From Actinomycetes bacterium (GTDB taxonomy: Bacteria > Actinomycetota > Actinomycetes > Actinomycetales > Demequinaceae): 5,744 bases of DNA. Position numbers and translations under genes: made by a program. Shown here one piece after another: positions 1 to 5,679 of this stretch (within the stretch, counting starts at the first letter, position 1; every line of letters begins with the position of its first letter). The notes under the pieces were generated by a model that saw only the letters and a list, made by a program, of their open reading frames with translations, was not told where the DNA came from and searched no databases. The stretch is from the NCBI GenBank assembly GCA_023428185.1, contig JAEYYZ010000170.1:1-5744 (forward strand), in the 5' to 3' direction.

Positions 1-2
1 TA

Positions 3-75
3 GCCCCCGTAGCTCAACGGATAGAGCAACGGCCTTCTAATCCGTAGGTTGCAGGTTCGAATCCTGCCGGGGGCA
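3..75 (+). tRNA. tRNA-Arg (anticodon UCU)
   Basis: This is a complete cloverleaf decoding AGA (and AGG by wobble). The acceptor stem pairs 3-9 with 68-74 over 7 perfect base pairs, including a run of five C against five G. The D stem is 12-15/24-27. The anticodon loop at 34-40 reads CTTCTAA with anticodon TCT at 36-38. The T arm is GCAGG (51-55) with CCTGC (63-67) around TTCGAAT. The discriminator is A75. The 3' CCA is not encoded (CT follows A75), so it would be added after transcription. The anticodon stem has four pairs and a C33/T41 mismatch next to the loop, which I take as tolerated rather than a sign of a pseudogene. No clear intrinsic terminator follows. Confidence 0.96.
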
Positions 76-129
76 CTCGCCGCGTCCTTGGTTGCCGCCC
101 CAGGCCCTTCCTGCGGACTGACGCCCTAC

Positions 130-186
130 GGGGCACTGACCGCCGCGTTGGCGAGATCCATGCTTCCTATGGGGCACTGACCGCCG
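130..186. repeat. 16-bp direct repeat downstream of the tRNA
   Basis: The 16-mer GGGGCACTGACCGCCG occurs exactly at 130-145 and 171-186, a 41-bp offset. Its first eight bases also occur at 70-77, where they are the 3' end of the tRNA-Arg gene plus two flanking bases, and there they are followed by a similar GC-rich stretch (CGCCGCG). A weaker relative (GGACTGACGCC) lies at 115-125. GTTGGCG at 147-153 and CGCCAAC at 185-191 form an inverted pair around the spacer. Two exact copies plus partial ones suggest local duplication of the tRNA 3' flank. Function is unknown. Confidence 0.75.
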
Positions 187-221
187 CCAACACCCGCCGG
201 GAACTCCCTCAAAAACACCCC

Positions 222-249
222 TTGCGCTCCCGGTACTTAGTGATACTAT
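222..249 (+). promoter_or_regulatory. Putative housekeeping-sigma promoter for the padR operon
   Basis: TTGCGC (222-227) fits a -35 box and TACTAT (244-249) a -10 box, separated by 16 bp. Transcription would start near 255-258 and give a short leader of about 35-40 nt before the GTG at 293. The -10 hexamer lies inside the long palindrome at 231-278, so a repressor bound there would block RNA polymerase. This is a consensus-by-eye call; the placement is inferred and no start site is known. Confidence 0.5.
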
Positions 250-278
250 CTACCAGTAGTCAATAGTACTAAGTACCG
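231..278. promoter_or_regulatory. 48-bp imperfect palindrome, likely PadR operator
   Basis: The outer arms CGGTACTTAGT (231-241) and ACTAAGTACCG (268-278) are perfect 11-bp inverted copies. The symmetry continues inward with gaps (244/265, 245/264, 247/262) and closes with CTAC (250-253) against GTAG (256-259). In all, 18 of 24 symmetric positions match. The site is AT-rich against a GC-rich background, overlaps the probable -10 box and ends 2 bp before the ribosome binding site of the PadR gene. PadR proteins are dimeric winged-helix repressors that commonly bind palindromes in their own promoters, so autorepression is the natural reading. Direct binding is an inference. Confidence 0.7.
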
Positions 279-280
279 CA

Positions 281-286
281 AGGAGG
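281..286 (+). promoter_or_regulatory. Shine-Dalgarno sequence of the padR gene
   Basis: A full AGGAGG lies 6 nt ahead of the GTG at 293. It fixes that GTG as the start of the PadR-family gene. Confidence 0.85.
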
Positions 287-292
287 CCCCAA

Positions 293-622
293 GTGGGCAA
301 ACAGATCACGGAAATGCTCAAGGGCACGCTGGAAGGCATCGTCCTGGCAATCCTCGCCGTACAACCCGCGTACGGCTACGAGATCACCGCTCGCCTACGC
401 GAGCAAGGATTCACCGACCTCGCCGAAGGCACCATCTACGCCGTGCTCGTGCGTATCGAGCAACGCGGCTTCGTGGACATCGAAAAGCACCCCTCAGAGA
501 AGGGCCCGCCGCGCAAGGTGTACACGCTCAATGCCGCCGGCCGAGAGTACCTCGATGAGTTCTGGAAAACCTGGGGCTTCCTCGCCGAGCGCCTCTCCCG
601 CCTTCAACCGAAAGGACACTAG
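293..622 (+). CDS. PadR-family transcriptional regulator
   Basis: This 109-residue cytoplasmic DNA-binding protein is probably a dimeric repressor. It is essentially a PadR N-terminal winged-helix domain. The first helix holds MLKGTLEGIVLAIL (residues 8-21), followed by the family motif YGYEI (27-31), the recognition-helix region EGTIYAVLVRIEQRGF (45-60) and the beta-wing PPRKVYTLNAAG (72-83). A short C-terminal helix (84-105) probably forms the dimer arm. The short length fits the small PadR subfamily lacking the long C-terminal domain. The GTG start is supported by a perfect AGGAGG. The gene sits directly behind a long palindrome and is followed after 2 bp by a DUF1048 gene, a pairing I recognise as recurrent in Gram-positive bacteria. 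It probably represses its own operon; the inducer is unknown. Family is near certain, target inferred. Confidence 0.93.
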   Translation: MGKQITEMLKGTLEGIVLAILAVQPAYGYEITARLREQGFTDLAEGTIYAVLVRIEQRGFVDIEKHPSEKGPPRKVYTLNAAGREYLDEFWKTWGFLAERLSRLQPKGH

Positions 623-624
623 TC

Positions 625-993
625 ATGGCCAACACTGACGAAAAGGGCCTCATCACTAAATTCATCGGCCCCAAAAAAGAGTGGCGCGCATACAAGGCCC
701 GCGTCAAAAAACTTCCCAAGCCCTACGCCGATGCCGTGGCCGGTTTGCAGCGCTACCTGTTCCACTTTGGCTCGGCCAATGGTGCTAGCTCCATGGCCCT
801 GCTGGAAGACCTCATCACCGTGTTTGAGCAAGGTGCCGCCAGCGGCTCGTCAGTGCGCGACATCGTGGGCGAGGATCCTGTGGAGTTCGCGGAAGCCCTC
901 ATCCGCAACTACGACAAAGACGGCTATGTCGCCCGGGAGCAAGACCGCTTGCGTCGAGCAATCAACCAAGCGGCCGCGCCCCAGAATCCGTGA
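625..993 (+). CDS. DUF1048-family protein
   Basis: This 122-residue protein matches the uncharacterised DUF1048 family, small cytoplasmic helical proteins often encoded beside PadR regulators. The family hallmark KKEWRAYKARVKKLP is at residues 17-31. It is followed by an amphipathic helix (34-46), a middle helix MALLEDLITVFEQGAASG (57-74) and the conserved stretch SVRDIVGEDPVEFAEALIRN (76-95). There is no signal peptide or membrane segment, and no catalytic motif is visible. The ATG lies 2 bp after the PadR stop, with AAAGGA (611-616) 8 nt upstream, so the two genes are surely cotranscribed. A direct partner role with PadR, for example modulating repression, is guesswork. The gene ends 9 bp from the convergent LacI gene, so the operon has only two genes. 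Confidence 0.9.
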   Translation: MANTDEKGLITKFIGPKKEWRAYKARVKKLPKPYADAVAGLQRYLFHFGSANGASSMALLEDLITVFEQGAASGSSVRDIVGEDPVEFAEALIRNYDKDGYVAREQDRLRRAINQAAAPQNP

Positions 994-1017
994 CGCGAGC
1001 GCCTACAACGCCCGCGT
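993..1017. terminator. Hairpin at the convergent DUF1048/LacI junction
   Basis: ACGCG (993-997) pairs with CGCGT (1013-1017), then GCG (999-1001) with CGC (1009-1011), with one A/C mismatch and a 7-nt loop (1002-1008). It covers the end of the DUF1048 stop codon and the LacI stop codon. There is no T-tract on either side, so it is not a canonical intrinsic terminator. It may act weakly on both strands or be a chance pairing in GC-rich DNA. Confidence 0.25.
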
Positions 1018-2013
1018 GGACTGCCGCACTATGAGCTGCGTGGGAAGCGGAGTGTCCTCAGTGGTCACTCCGCCTTCCTCCAACGCCACTAACAACTTCT
1101 GCATCATCATTTGGCCTAGCGAGGCGAAGTCCTGGCGCACCGTAGTGAGCGGCGGGAACAAGTACGGTGCCTCAGGGACATCGTCAAAGCCCACGATGCT
1201 CACGTCTTCAGGTACGCGCAGGTCCCGCTCGCGCAACGCAGAAAGCAAGCCAATCGCCATCTGGTCGTTGCCCACAAAGATGGCACTGCCAGGCGCCACG
1301 TCCAACTCGATTCCCACGTCGTAGCCAGACCTCGCGGACCAGTCTCCGTGAATGGGATCCACCGCATCAAGACGCCTAGTAGAGAGCTCATCCCGCCAAC
1401 CACGAATGCGCTCCAGGGAGTCGGGGGATCGCGAGGGCCCCGCCAAGTGCAAGATGCGCGTGTGCCCCAGTTCCGCCAAGTGACGCACCGCCGACCGCGC
1501 CCCCCGGTACTGGTCCAGGGACACCACGCGCGCGTTGCGGCGCGGCGTAGATGCAGACGCAATCATGGGGATAGCAATGTCAAAGCCGCGCACCATCTCC
1601 AACACCGCAATGTCCACCACCACCATGACAATGGCGTCCACTCGCTGCCGCAACAAAGTGTCCACTGCAGCGCGCACGGCATCGGGATCACCATCGGCGG
1701 TACTGACCGTGTCCACGCTGTACCGGGCGGCTCGCGCGGCCACATTGAAGTGCATCGCGATGGACGAGGGGCCGTAGTCGGAGATGCTCGGGGTAATCAG
1801 CCCGATGGTCCGGGTGCGTCGCGTGACGAGCGCCCGGGCCGCGGGCGAAGGGCTGTAGCGCAACTGCGCAATCGCTTGCTCTACGCGTTCGCGGGTAGCC
1901 GGGCGCACATTGGGCAAGCCGTTAAGTACGCGCGAGACGGTCTGGTGCGAAACGCCCGCAAGGCGCGCTACGTCAAAGATATTGGCCGTGCGTACCGACT
2001 TGTCCTCAGCCAT
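1003..2013 (-). CDS. LacI-family transcriptional regulator
   Basis: This 336-residue sugar-responsive repressor has the full LacI architecture. The N-terminal helix-turn-helix is at residues 11-32 (IFDVARLAGVSHQTVSRVLNG), followed by the third helix region TRERVEQAIAQLRY (40-53) and the hinge helix SPSPAARAL (54-62) with the conserved leucine. A periplasmic-binding-protein-like effector domain runs from about 68 to the end, with typical blocks such as RTIGLITPS, SLDQYRGARSAVRHLAELGHTRI, FVGNDQMAIGLLSALRE and VSIVGFDDVPEAPYLFPPLTTV. Length is normal for the family. It begins 8 bp after the ATPase stop, so it is the last gene of the importer operon. Its ribosome site is modest: GGGGGA, about 12 nt upstream, inside the end of the ATPase gene. 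It probably controls the operon in response to the imported sugar. Its operator is not visible here and would be expected near the operon promoter beyond 5744. Confidence 0.93.
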   Translation of the reverse strand: MAEDKSVRTANIFDVARLAGVSHQTVSRVLNGLPNVRPATRERVEQAIAQLRYSPSPAARALVTRRTRTIGLITPSISDYGPSSIAMHFNVAARAARYSVDTVSTADGDPDAVRAAVDTLLRQRVDAIVMVVVDIAVLEMVRGFDIAIPMIASASTPRRNARVVSLDQYRGARSAVRHLAELGHTRILHLAGPSRSPDSLERIRGWRDELSTRRLDAVDPIHGDWSARSGYDVGIELDVAPGSAIFVGNDQMAIGLLSALRERDLRVPEDVSIVGFDDVPEAPYLFPPLTTVRQDFASLGQMMMQKLLVALEEGGVTTEDTPLPTQLIVRQSTRAL

Positions 2014-2021
2014 ATCGCGTC

Positions 2022-3539
2022 TCAGTCCCCCGCCACATCCGGCTGGGCAACCAAAGCAAGCACGGCATCGACAGTCATCTCGGCGGCCGGCACGGTCTCA
2101 ATAATGCGACCGTCGCGCATAATCGCCACCCTGTCCCCCACGCGCAGAACTTCCTCGAGTTCTGCGGAGATGAACATGACAGAGAGCCCGTTGTCCGCGA
2201 GTTCCCCCACTAAGTTTTGGATCTCCACTTTGGCGCCCACGTCAATACCGCGAGTGGGTTCGTCAAGCACGAGCACGCGTGGGGCAAGGGCAAGCAAACG
2301 GGCCAAGAGCACCTTCTGCTGGTTACCGCCAGAGAGGGTTCCCGCGGGTTTGTCGATGTCGGGGGGCCTGATGCTAAGCGCCTCCACCCAACTGGTAGCC
2401 AACTCGCGTTGGCGCGCCCTCCGCATGCGTTTGAACACACCGCGTTGAGCCTGGAGTCCGAGCGTGATGTTCTCTTGGACACTCAAGTCACTGAGAATGC
2501 CCTCGGTGCGCCGGTTCTCTGAGGAATACACCACGCCCAGCGACAGCGCCTTGCGCGGGGTATTGAGGTGCGCGTCCCGTTGCTCGATGCGGATGATGCC
2601 TGCCTCAAGCCTGTCCACTCCTGTGAGGGCGCGCGCCAGTTGCGTGCGCCCAGAACCCAACAACCCGGCAACGCCCAGTACCTCGCCTTCCGCCATTTCC
2701 ACGCTCGCCTCTTTGATCCCGGGCGAGACGGACACGTTGCGCGCAGACAAGAAGGACGATGGCGATTCCTCCACCACTGAGTGGCGTTGGCGGGTTTTGA
2801 ACTTGGCGGCCTCGCGGCCCAGCATCTTCTGCACCAAGTCGATGCGCAGCAACTCGGTGGTGAGATACTCCCCCACTAAACGGCCGTCGCGCAATACGGT
2901 GACCCTGTCGCAGATTTCGTAGACCTGGTCAAGAAAGTGAGACACAAACAGGATGGCGACGCCGCGCTGCTTGAGTTCCTTGATGATGCGGAACAACTCC
3001 GCCACTTCATCGGTGTCAAGGCTCGAGGTGGGCTCGTCAAGCACCAGCACCTTGACATCCGTGGAAATGGCTCTGGCGATAGCCACTAATTGCTGCACCG
3101 CCACCGAATGCGTGCCCAAAATGGAAGCCGGGTCAATGTCGAGGCCTAGTTCAGCCAGGACCCCCTTGGCATCGGCCTTCATGGTGCGGGCGTCGATCAG
3201 GCCCCACTTGCGCGGCTCTCGCCCCAAGGCGATGTTCTCCGCGACGGAAATATTGGGCAACAAGTCGATCTCTTGATACACGGTGCTGACACCGGCGCTC
3301 TGCGCCTCGTGGGGATTTGCGAAGTGCACTACACGGCCGTCGAGTACCAGCACACCCTCGTCCAGCGGCAGGGCCCCGGTAATAGCTTTGATAAGAGTGG
3401 ACTTGCCCGCACCGTTCTCGCCCATGAGAGAGTGCACCTCGCCGGGGAACATTCTGAAGCTCACATTGTCGAGCGCGGCTTCAGCACCAAAGCGCACCGT
3501 CGCTCCGGTGAGTTCTAGAAGCGGTTGCGCCTCGTCCAC
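2022..3539 (-). CDS. Sugar ABC importer ATP-binding protein, two fused nucleotide-binding domains (YtfR-like)
   Basis: From the GTG at 3539-3537 this is a 505-residue cytoplasmic ATPase of the CUT2 class, the usual size. Domain 1 has Walker A GENGAGKST (40-48), Q-loop Q89, a degenerate signature SVAVQQ (145-150), Walker B VLVLDE (164-169) and the switch histidine H201. Domain 2 has the degenerate Walker A GLLGSGRT (292-299, Arg in place of Lys), the SENRR block (340-344), signature LSGGNQQ (402-408) and Walker B VLVLDEP (422-428), with SAELEE (458-463) where the switch histidine would be. This asymmetry is normal for the family, so domain 1 is probably the main hydrolysis site. E. coli YtfR is the closest relative I recall. 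The open frame continues upstream into permease 2 without family similarity, and the GTG is the only start codon in the 56-bp gap. There is no good Shine-Dalgarno sequence, and the start lies inside a strong hairpin. Confidence 0.92.
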   Translation of the reverse strand: MDEAQPLLELTGATVRFGAEAALDNVSFRMFPGEVHSLMGENGAGKSTLIKAITGALPLDEGVLVLDGRVVHFANPHEAQSAGVSTVYQEIDLLPNISVAENIALGREPRKWGLIDARTMKADAKGVLAELGLDIDPASILGTHSVAVQQLVAIARAISTDVKVLVLDEPTSSLDTDEVAELFRIIKELKQRGVAILFVSHFLDQVYEICDRVTVLRDGRLVGEYLTTELLRIDLVQKMLGREAAKFKTRQRHSVVEESPSSFLSARNVSVSPGIKEASVEMAEGEVLGVAGLLGSGRTQLARALTGVDRLEAGIIRIEQRDAHLNTPRKALSLGVVYSSENRRTEGILSDLSVQENITLGLQAQRGVFKRMRRARQRELATSWVEALSIRPPDIDKPAGTLSGGNQQKVLLARLLALAPRVLVLDEPTRGIDVGAKVEIQNLVGELADNGLSVMFISAELEEVLRVGDRVAIMRDGRIIETVPAAEMTVDAVLALVAQPDVAGD

Positions 3540-3580
3540 CCGGCCATTATTGCGGGTGGAACGAGGCGCGGCTACAACCG
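3522..3580 (-). promoter_or_regulatory. Long intercistronic hairpin containing the ATPase start codon
   Basis: Bases 3527-3542 pair with 3553-3569 over 16 base pairs, with only one bulged base (3561) and a 10-nt loop (3543-3552). After a 6-nt bulge (3570-3575) the stem continues with 5 more pairs (3522-3526 with 3576-3580). In the mRNA the GTG start of the ATPase (3539-3537) is fully paired in the 3' arm. No T-tract follows on either strand, so it is not a standard terminator. Possible roles are translational gating of the ATPase, protection of the upstream permease mRNA, or an RNase processing site. The pairing is seen directly; the function is inferred. Confidence 0.75.
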
Positions 3581-3595
3581 ATGTGGCAGTCGTGG

Positions 3596-4621
3596 CTATG
3601 TACGACGCTCGGAGCGCGCCACAATCACACGCTGGACCACAATGAACACCAGCAGCAAGATGCCCACGATGATCTGCATCCACGACTGCTCCGCACCCAT
3701 GAACGAAATGATCGTCTTGATGGTGCCGTACACGAACACACCGATCATGGAGCCCAACACATAGCCTCGGCCACCCGTAAGCAGGGTGCCGCCGATCACT
3801 ACTGCGGCGATGGCGTCGAGCTCTGTACCAATACCGTTGCGTGGGTAGCCAGCGCCCGTGTAGGCCGTGAGAACGAGTCCTGCAAGCGCTGCGCACACAC
3901 CGGAGATCACGTAGACGGTGATCTTGGTGCGGGCCACATTGAGACCCATGAGGCGAGCAGATTGTTCGTTGCCGCCGATGGCGTATACGGTGCGGCCAAA
4001 GCGCGTGAACTGCATGACGAAGGCACCAAGCAGCACCACGAGGATGGCGATGATTCCCGTGGGTGTGAAGTACCAGTCACCCAAGCGGAAGCGCGTCTTC
4101 TGCAACCACAGCACGGCGCTGTCTTCCACGAGAACCGAGTTGAGGCTCACCACAAACGCAAGCCCACGCGCCAGGAACAGACCGGCAAGTGAAGCAATGA
4201 ACGGTTGCACGTCAAAGTACTGAATCAACACACCGATCAGCAGACCAATGAGCGCGCCGCCCACCAAGATCACAGGAATCGCCACCGCTGCTGGGATTCC
4301 CGTGCTGAGCAGTTTGGCCAGCAAAATGCCGGTGAACGCCATCACGGAGCCCACAGACAAGTCGAGGCCCCCGGTGACAATCACAAAGGTCATGCCCACG
4401 GCAAGGATCAGCAGGTACGCGTTGTCCAGCAACAGTGCCGAGATCACGCGCGGTGTAATGAAGTCCCCACGCAGGAACGCCTCGGCGCCAGCGAAGAGCA
4501 ACAGCAGGATCGCCATCGCGGCAAACGTAGGCATGAGCGAGGCGTGGCGGCTCACAAAGTTGCGAACAGCCGACGCCGCACCCACCTGTGGAGACGATGC
4601 AGTATCTACGGAGCTAGTCAT
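3596..4621 (-). CDS. Sugar ABC importer permease 2 (YjfF-like)
   Basis: This 341-residue inner-membrane protein belongs to the BPD_transp_2 family and forms half of the translocation pore. A polar N-terminus of about 30 residues is followed by roughly 8-10 hydrophobic segments, for example 32-50, 66-83, 111-134, 143-160, 187-204, 234-254 and 313-334. Family blocks are GGLDLSVGSVMAFTG (84-98), the cytoplasmic coupling loop FGRTVYAIGGNEQSARLMGL (208-227) that contacts the ATPase, and ELDAIAAVVIGGTLLTGG (267-284). These match my memory of E. coli YjfF closely. The ATG overlaps the stop of permease 1 in an ATGA, with GAGGTGG (complement of 4626-4632) as ribosome site, so translation is probably coupled. 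Substrate is not readable from the sequence; galactofuranose-, arabinofuranose-, fructose- or ribose-type sugars are all possible. Confidence 0.9.
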   Translation of the reverse strand: MTSSVDTASSPQVGAASAVRNFVSRHASLMPTFAAMAILLLLFAGAEAFLRGDFITPRVISALLLDNAYLLILAVGMTFVIVTGGLDLSVGSVMAFTGILLAKLLSTGIPAAVAIPVILVGGALIGLLIGVLIQYFDVQPFIASLAGLFLARGLAFVVSLNSVLVEDSAVLWLQKTRFRLGDWYFTPTGIIAILVVLLGAFVMQFTRFGRTVYAIGGNEQSARLMGLNVARTKITVYVISGVCAALAGLVLTAYTGAGYPRNGIGTELDAIAAVVIGGTLLTGGRGYVLGSMIGVFVYGTIKTIISFMGAEQSWMQIIVGILLLVFIVVQRVIVARSERRT

Positions 4622-5679
4622 GAGGCCACCTCAGCCTTGGCACGGTCGTCAGCGTTGCGGGGTGTGCGCAACGGCTGGAACAGATCACGGGCCCACTTGT
4701 GGACACGCTTGGACTGGATGAGCACCACAATCACCACCACCACGGCAAAGAACACCGGGCTTTGTGCGGAGGGCACTCCGAGGAACAAGATGGTGGACTC
4801 AAGGGTCTGGATGATGAATACGCCAATCACCGTTCCGGCGATGGAGAACTTGCCACCCATCAGCGACGTGCCGCCTAGAACCACCGCGAGAATCGCGTAA
4901 AGCTCAATGAACAAGCCCGACGCGTTGGCATCGGCCGCCATGGTGTTTGAAGCCACGATGATGCCGGCGATACCGGCAAGCACGCCGGAAGCGATGTACG
5001 CACCCCAGATGATGCCGCGAGAGCGAACACCGGCGAGCCTGCTTGCCTCGGGGTTAATACCCACAGCTTCCGTGAGTACACCCAACGCCGTGCGACGTTC
5101 CACGAGCGCCACCACCGTGATGGCTAGCACTGCGATAAGGAACGCTACCGGCAAGAACACCAAGTACCCGGTAGCAATGAACTTGTAGGGAGCACTCGTC
5201 ACGGTGGTGATGAATCCGCCAGTGATGAGCAGGGCCACACCACGTCCAGCGAACATCAACACCAGCGTGGCAATGATCGGTTGTATCCCTAAGACGGATA
5301 CTAAGAAGCCGTTCCACACACCGAGCACCAGGGCCACAAGGATTGCCACAACAACGGCGATCATGACCGTGCCGATGCTGCCCGGGGCGTCGGAACCATC
5401 AATGATGGTGAGCGCTACGGCGCCGGAGACGGCCATGATGGCGCCCACCGACAAGTCGATGCCTCGGGTCGCAATCACGATGGTCATACCGAGAGCCACC
5501 AGCATCAACGGAGCGCTGTTGCGGAGAATGTCGATCAGTGCGCCATAGAGCTGGCCGTCACGCACCGTGATCTTGGCAAAGCGCGGCCTCGCGACCGAGT
5601 TCACCACAATCAAAGTGAGGAGGGCGAAGGCCGGCCAGAACAGGCGGTTCTTCACCACCTTGAGGACAACGTCGTTCAT
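4618..5679 (-). CDS. Sugar ABC importer permease 1 (YtfT-like)
   Basis: This 353-residue inner-membrane permease of the BPD_transp_2 family is the partner of permease 2. A first membrane segment (about 13-30) is followed by the family-typical region RDGQLYGALIDILRNSAP (40-57) and then GIDLSVGAIMAVSGAV (73-88). Further hydrophobic segments lie near 103-125, 134-153, 171-192, 225-245, 258-275 and 306-322. The coupling loop is TALGVLTEAVGINPEASRLA (197-216), and LYAILAVVLGGTSLMGG (260-276) is the conserved late block. The motifs and order match E. coli YtfT as I remember it. The C-terminus is a charged tail of about 30 residues. The ATG overlaps the stop of the upstream gene (ATGA, 5676-5679), with AAGGGGAA (complement of 5686-5693) as ribosome site 6 nt away. 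It would form a heterodimeric pore with permease 2. Confidence 0.9.
   Translation of the reverse strand: MNDVVLKVVKNRLFWPAFALLTLIVVNSVARPRFAKITVRDGQLYGALIDILRNSAPLMLVALGMTIVIATRGIDLSVGAIMAVSGAVALTIIDGSDAPGSIGTVMIAVVVAILVALVLGVWNGFLVSVLGIQPIIATLVLMFAGRGVALLITGGFITTVTSAPYKFIATGYLVFLPVAFLIAVLAITVVALVERRTALGVLTEAVGINPEASRLAGVRSRGIIWGAYIASGVLAGIAGIIVASNTMAADANASGLFIELYAILAVVLGGTSLMGGKFSIAGTVIGVFIIQTLESTILFLGVPSAQSPVFFAVVVVIVVLIQSKRVHKWARDLFQPLRTPRNADDRAKAEVAS

Noticed and set aside
29..45. tRNA-Arg as a pseudogene because of the C33/T41 mismatch in the anticodon stem.
   Set aside because: All other stems are perfect and the loop sequence is normal; one mismatch next to the loop is tolerable and I believe it occurs in other actinobacterial tRNA-Arg(UCU) genes.
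130..186. The direct repeats as a CRISPR array.
   Set aside because: There are only two exact 16-bp copies, one 25-bp spacer and no cas gene; the unit is too short and has the tRNA-end relationship instead.
1348..2448. A 366-codon open frame on the + strand, opposite the LacI and ATPase genes.
   Set aside because: It is antisense to two well-recognised genes, has low-complexity His/Arg-rich composition without any family motif, and is a typical by-product of high GC at third positions.
3522..3580. The hairpin as a Rho-independent terminator.
   Set aside because: No T-rich tract follows on either strand, and the downstream genes have no other visible promoter, so complete termination here would silence them.
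3540..3896. An N-terminal extension of the ATPase frame to an ATG at 3896, giving 624 residues.
   Set aside because: The extra 119 residues overlap the permease 2 gene in another frame, are Arg/His/Cys-rich and resemble no ATPase. Family homology starts right after the GTG at 3539.
4700..4745. Short CCA/CAC-rich repeats near the end of permease 1.
   Set aside because: They encode a run of valine and isoleucine codons in the last membrane segment, so coding explains the low complexity.
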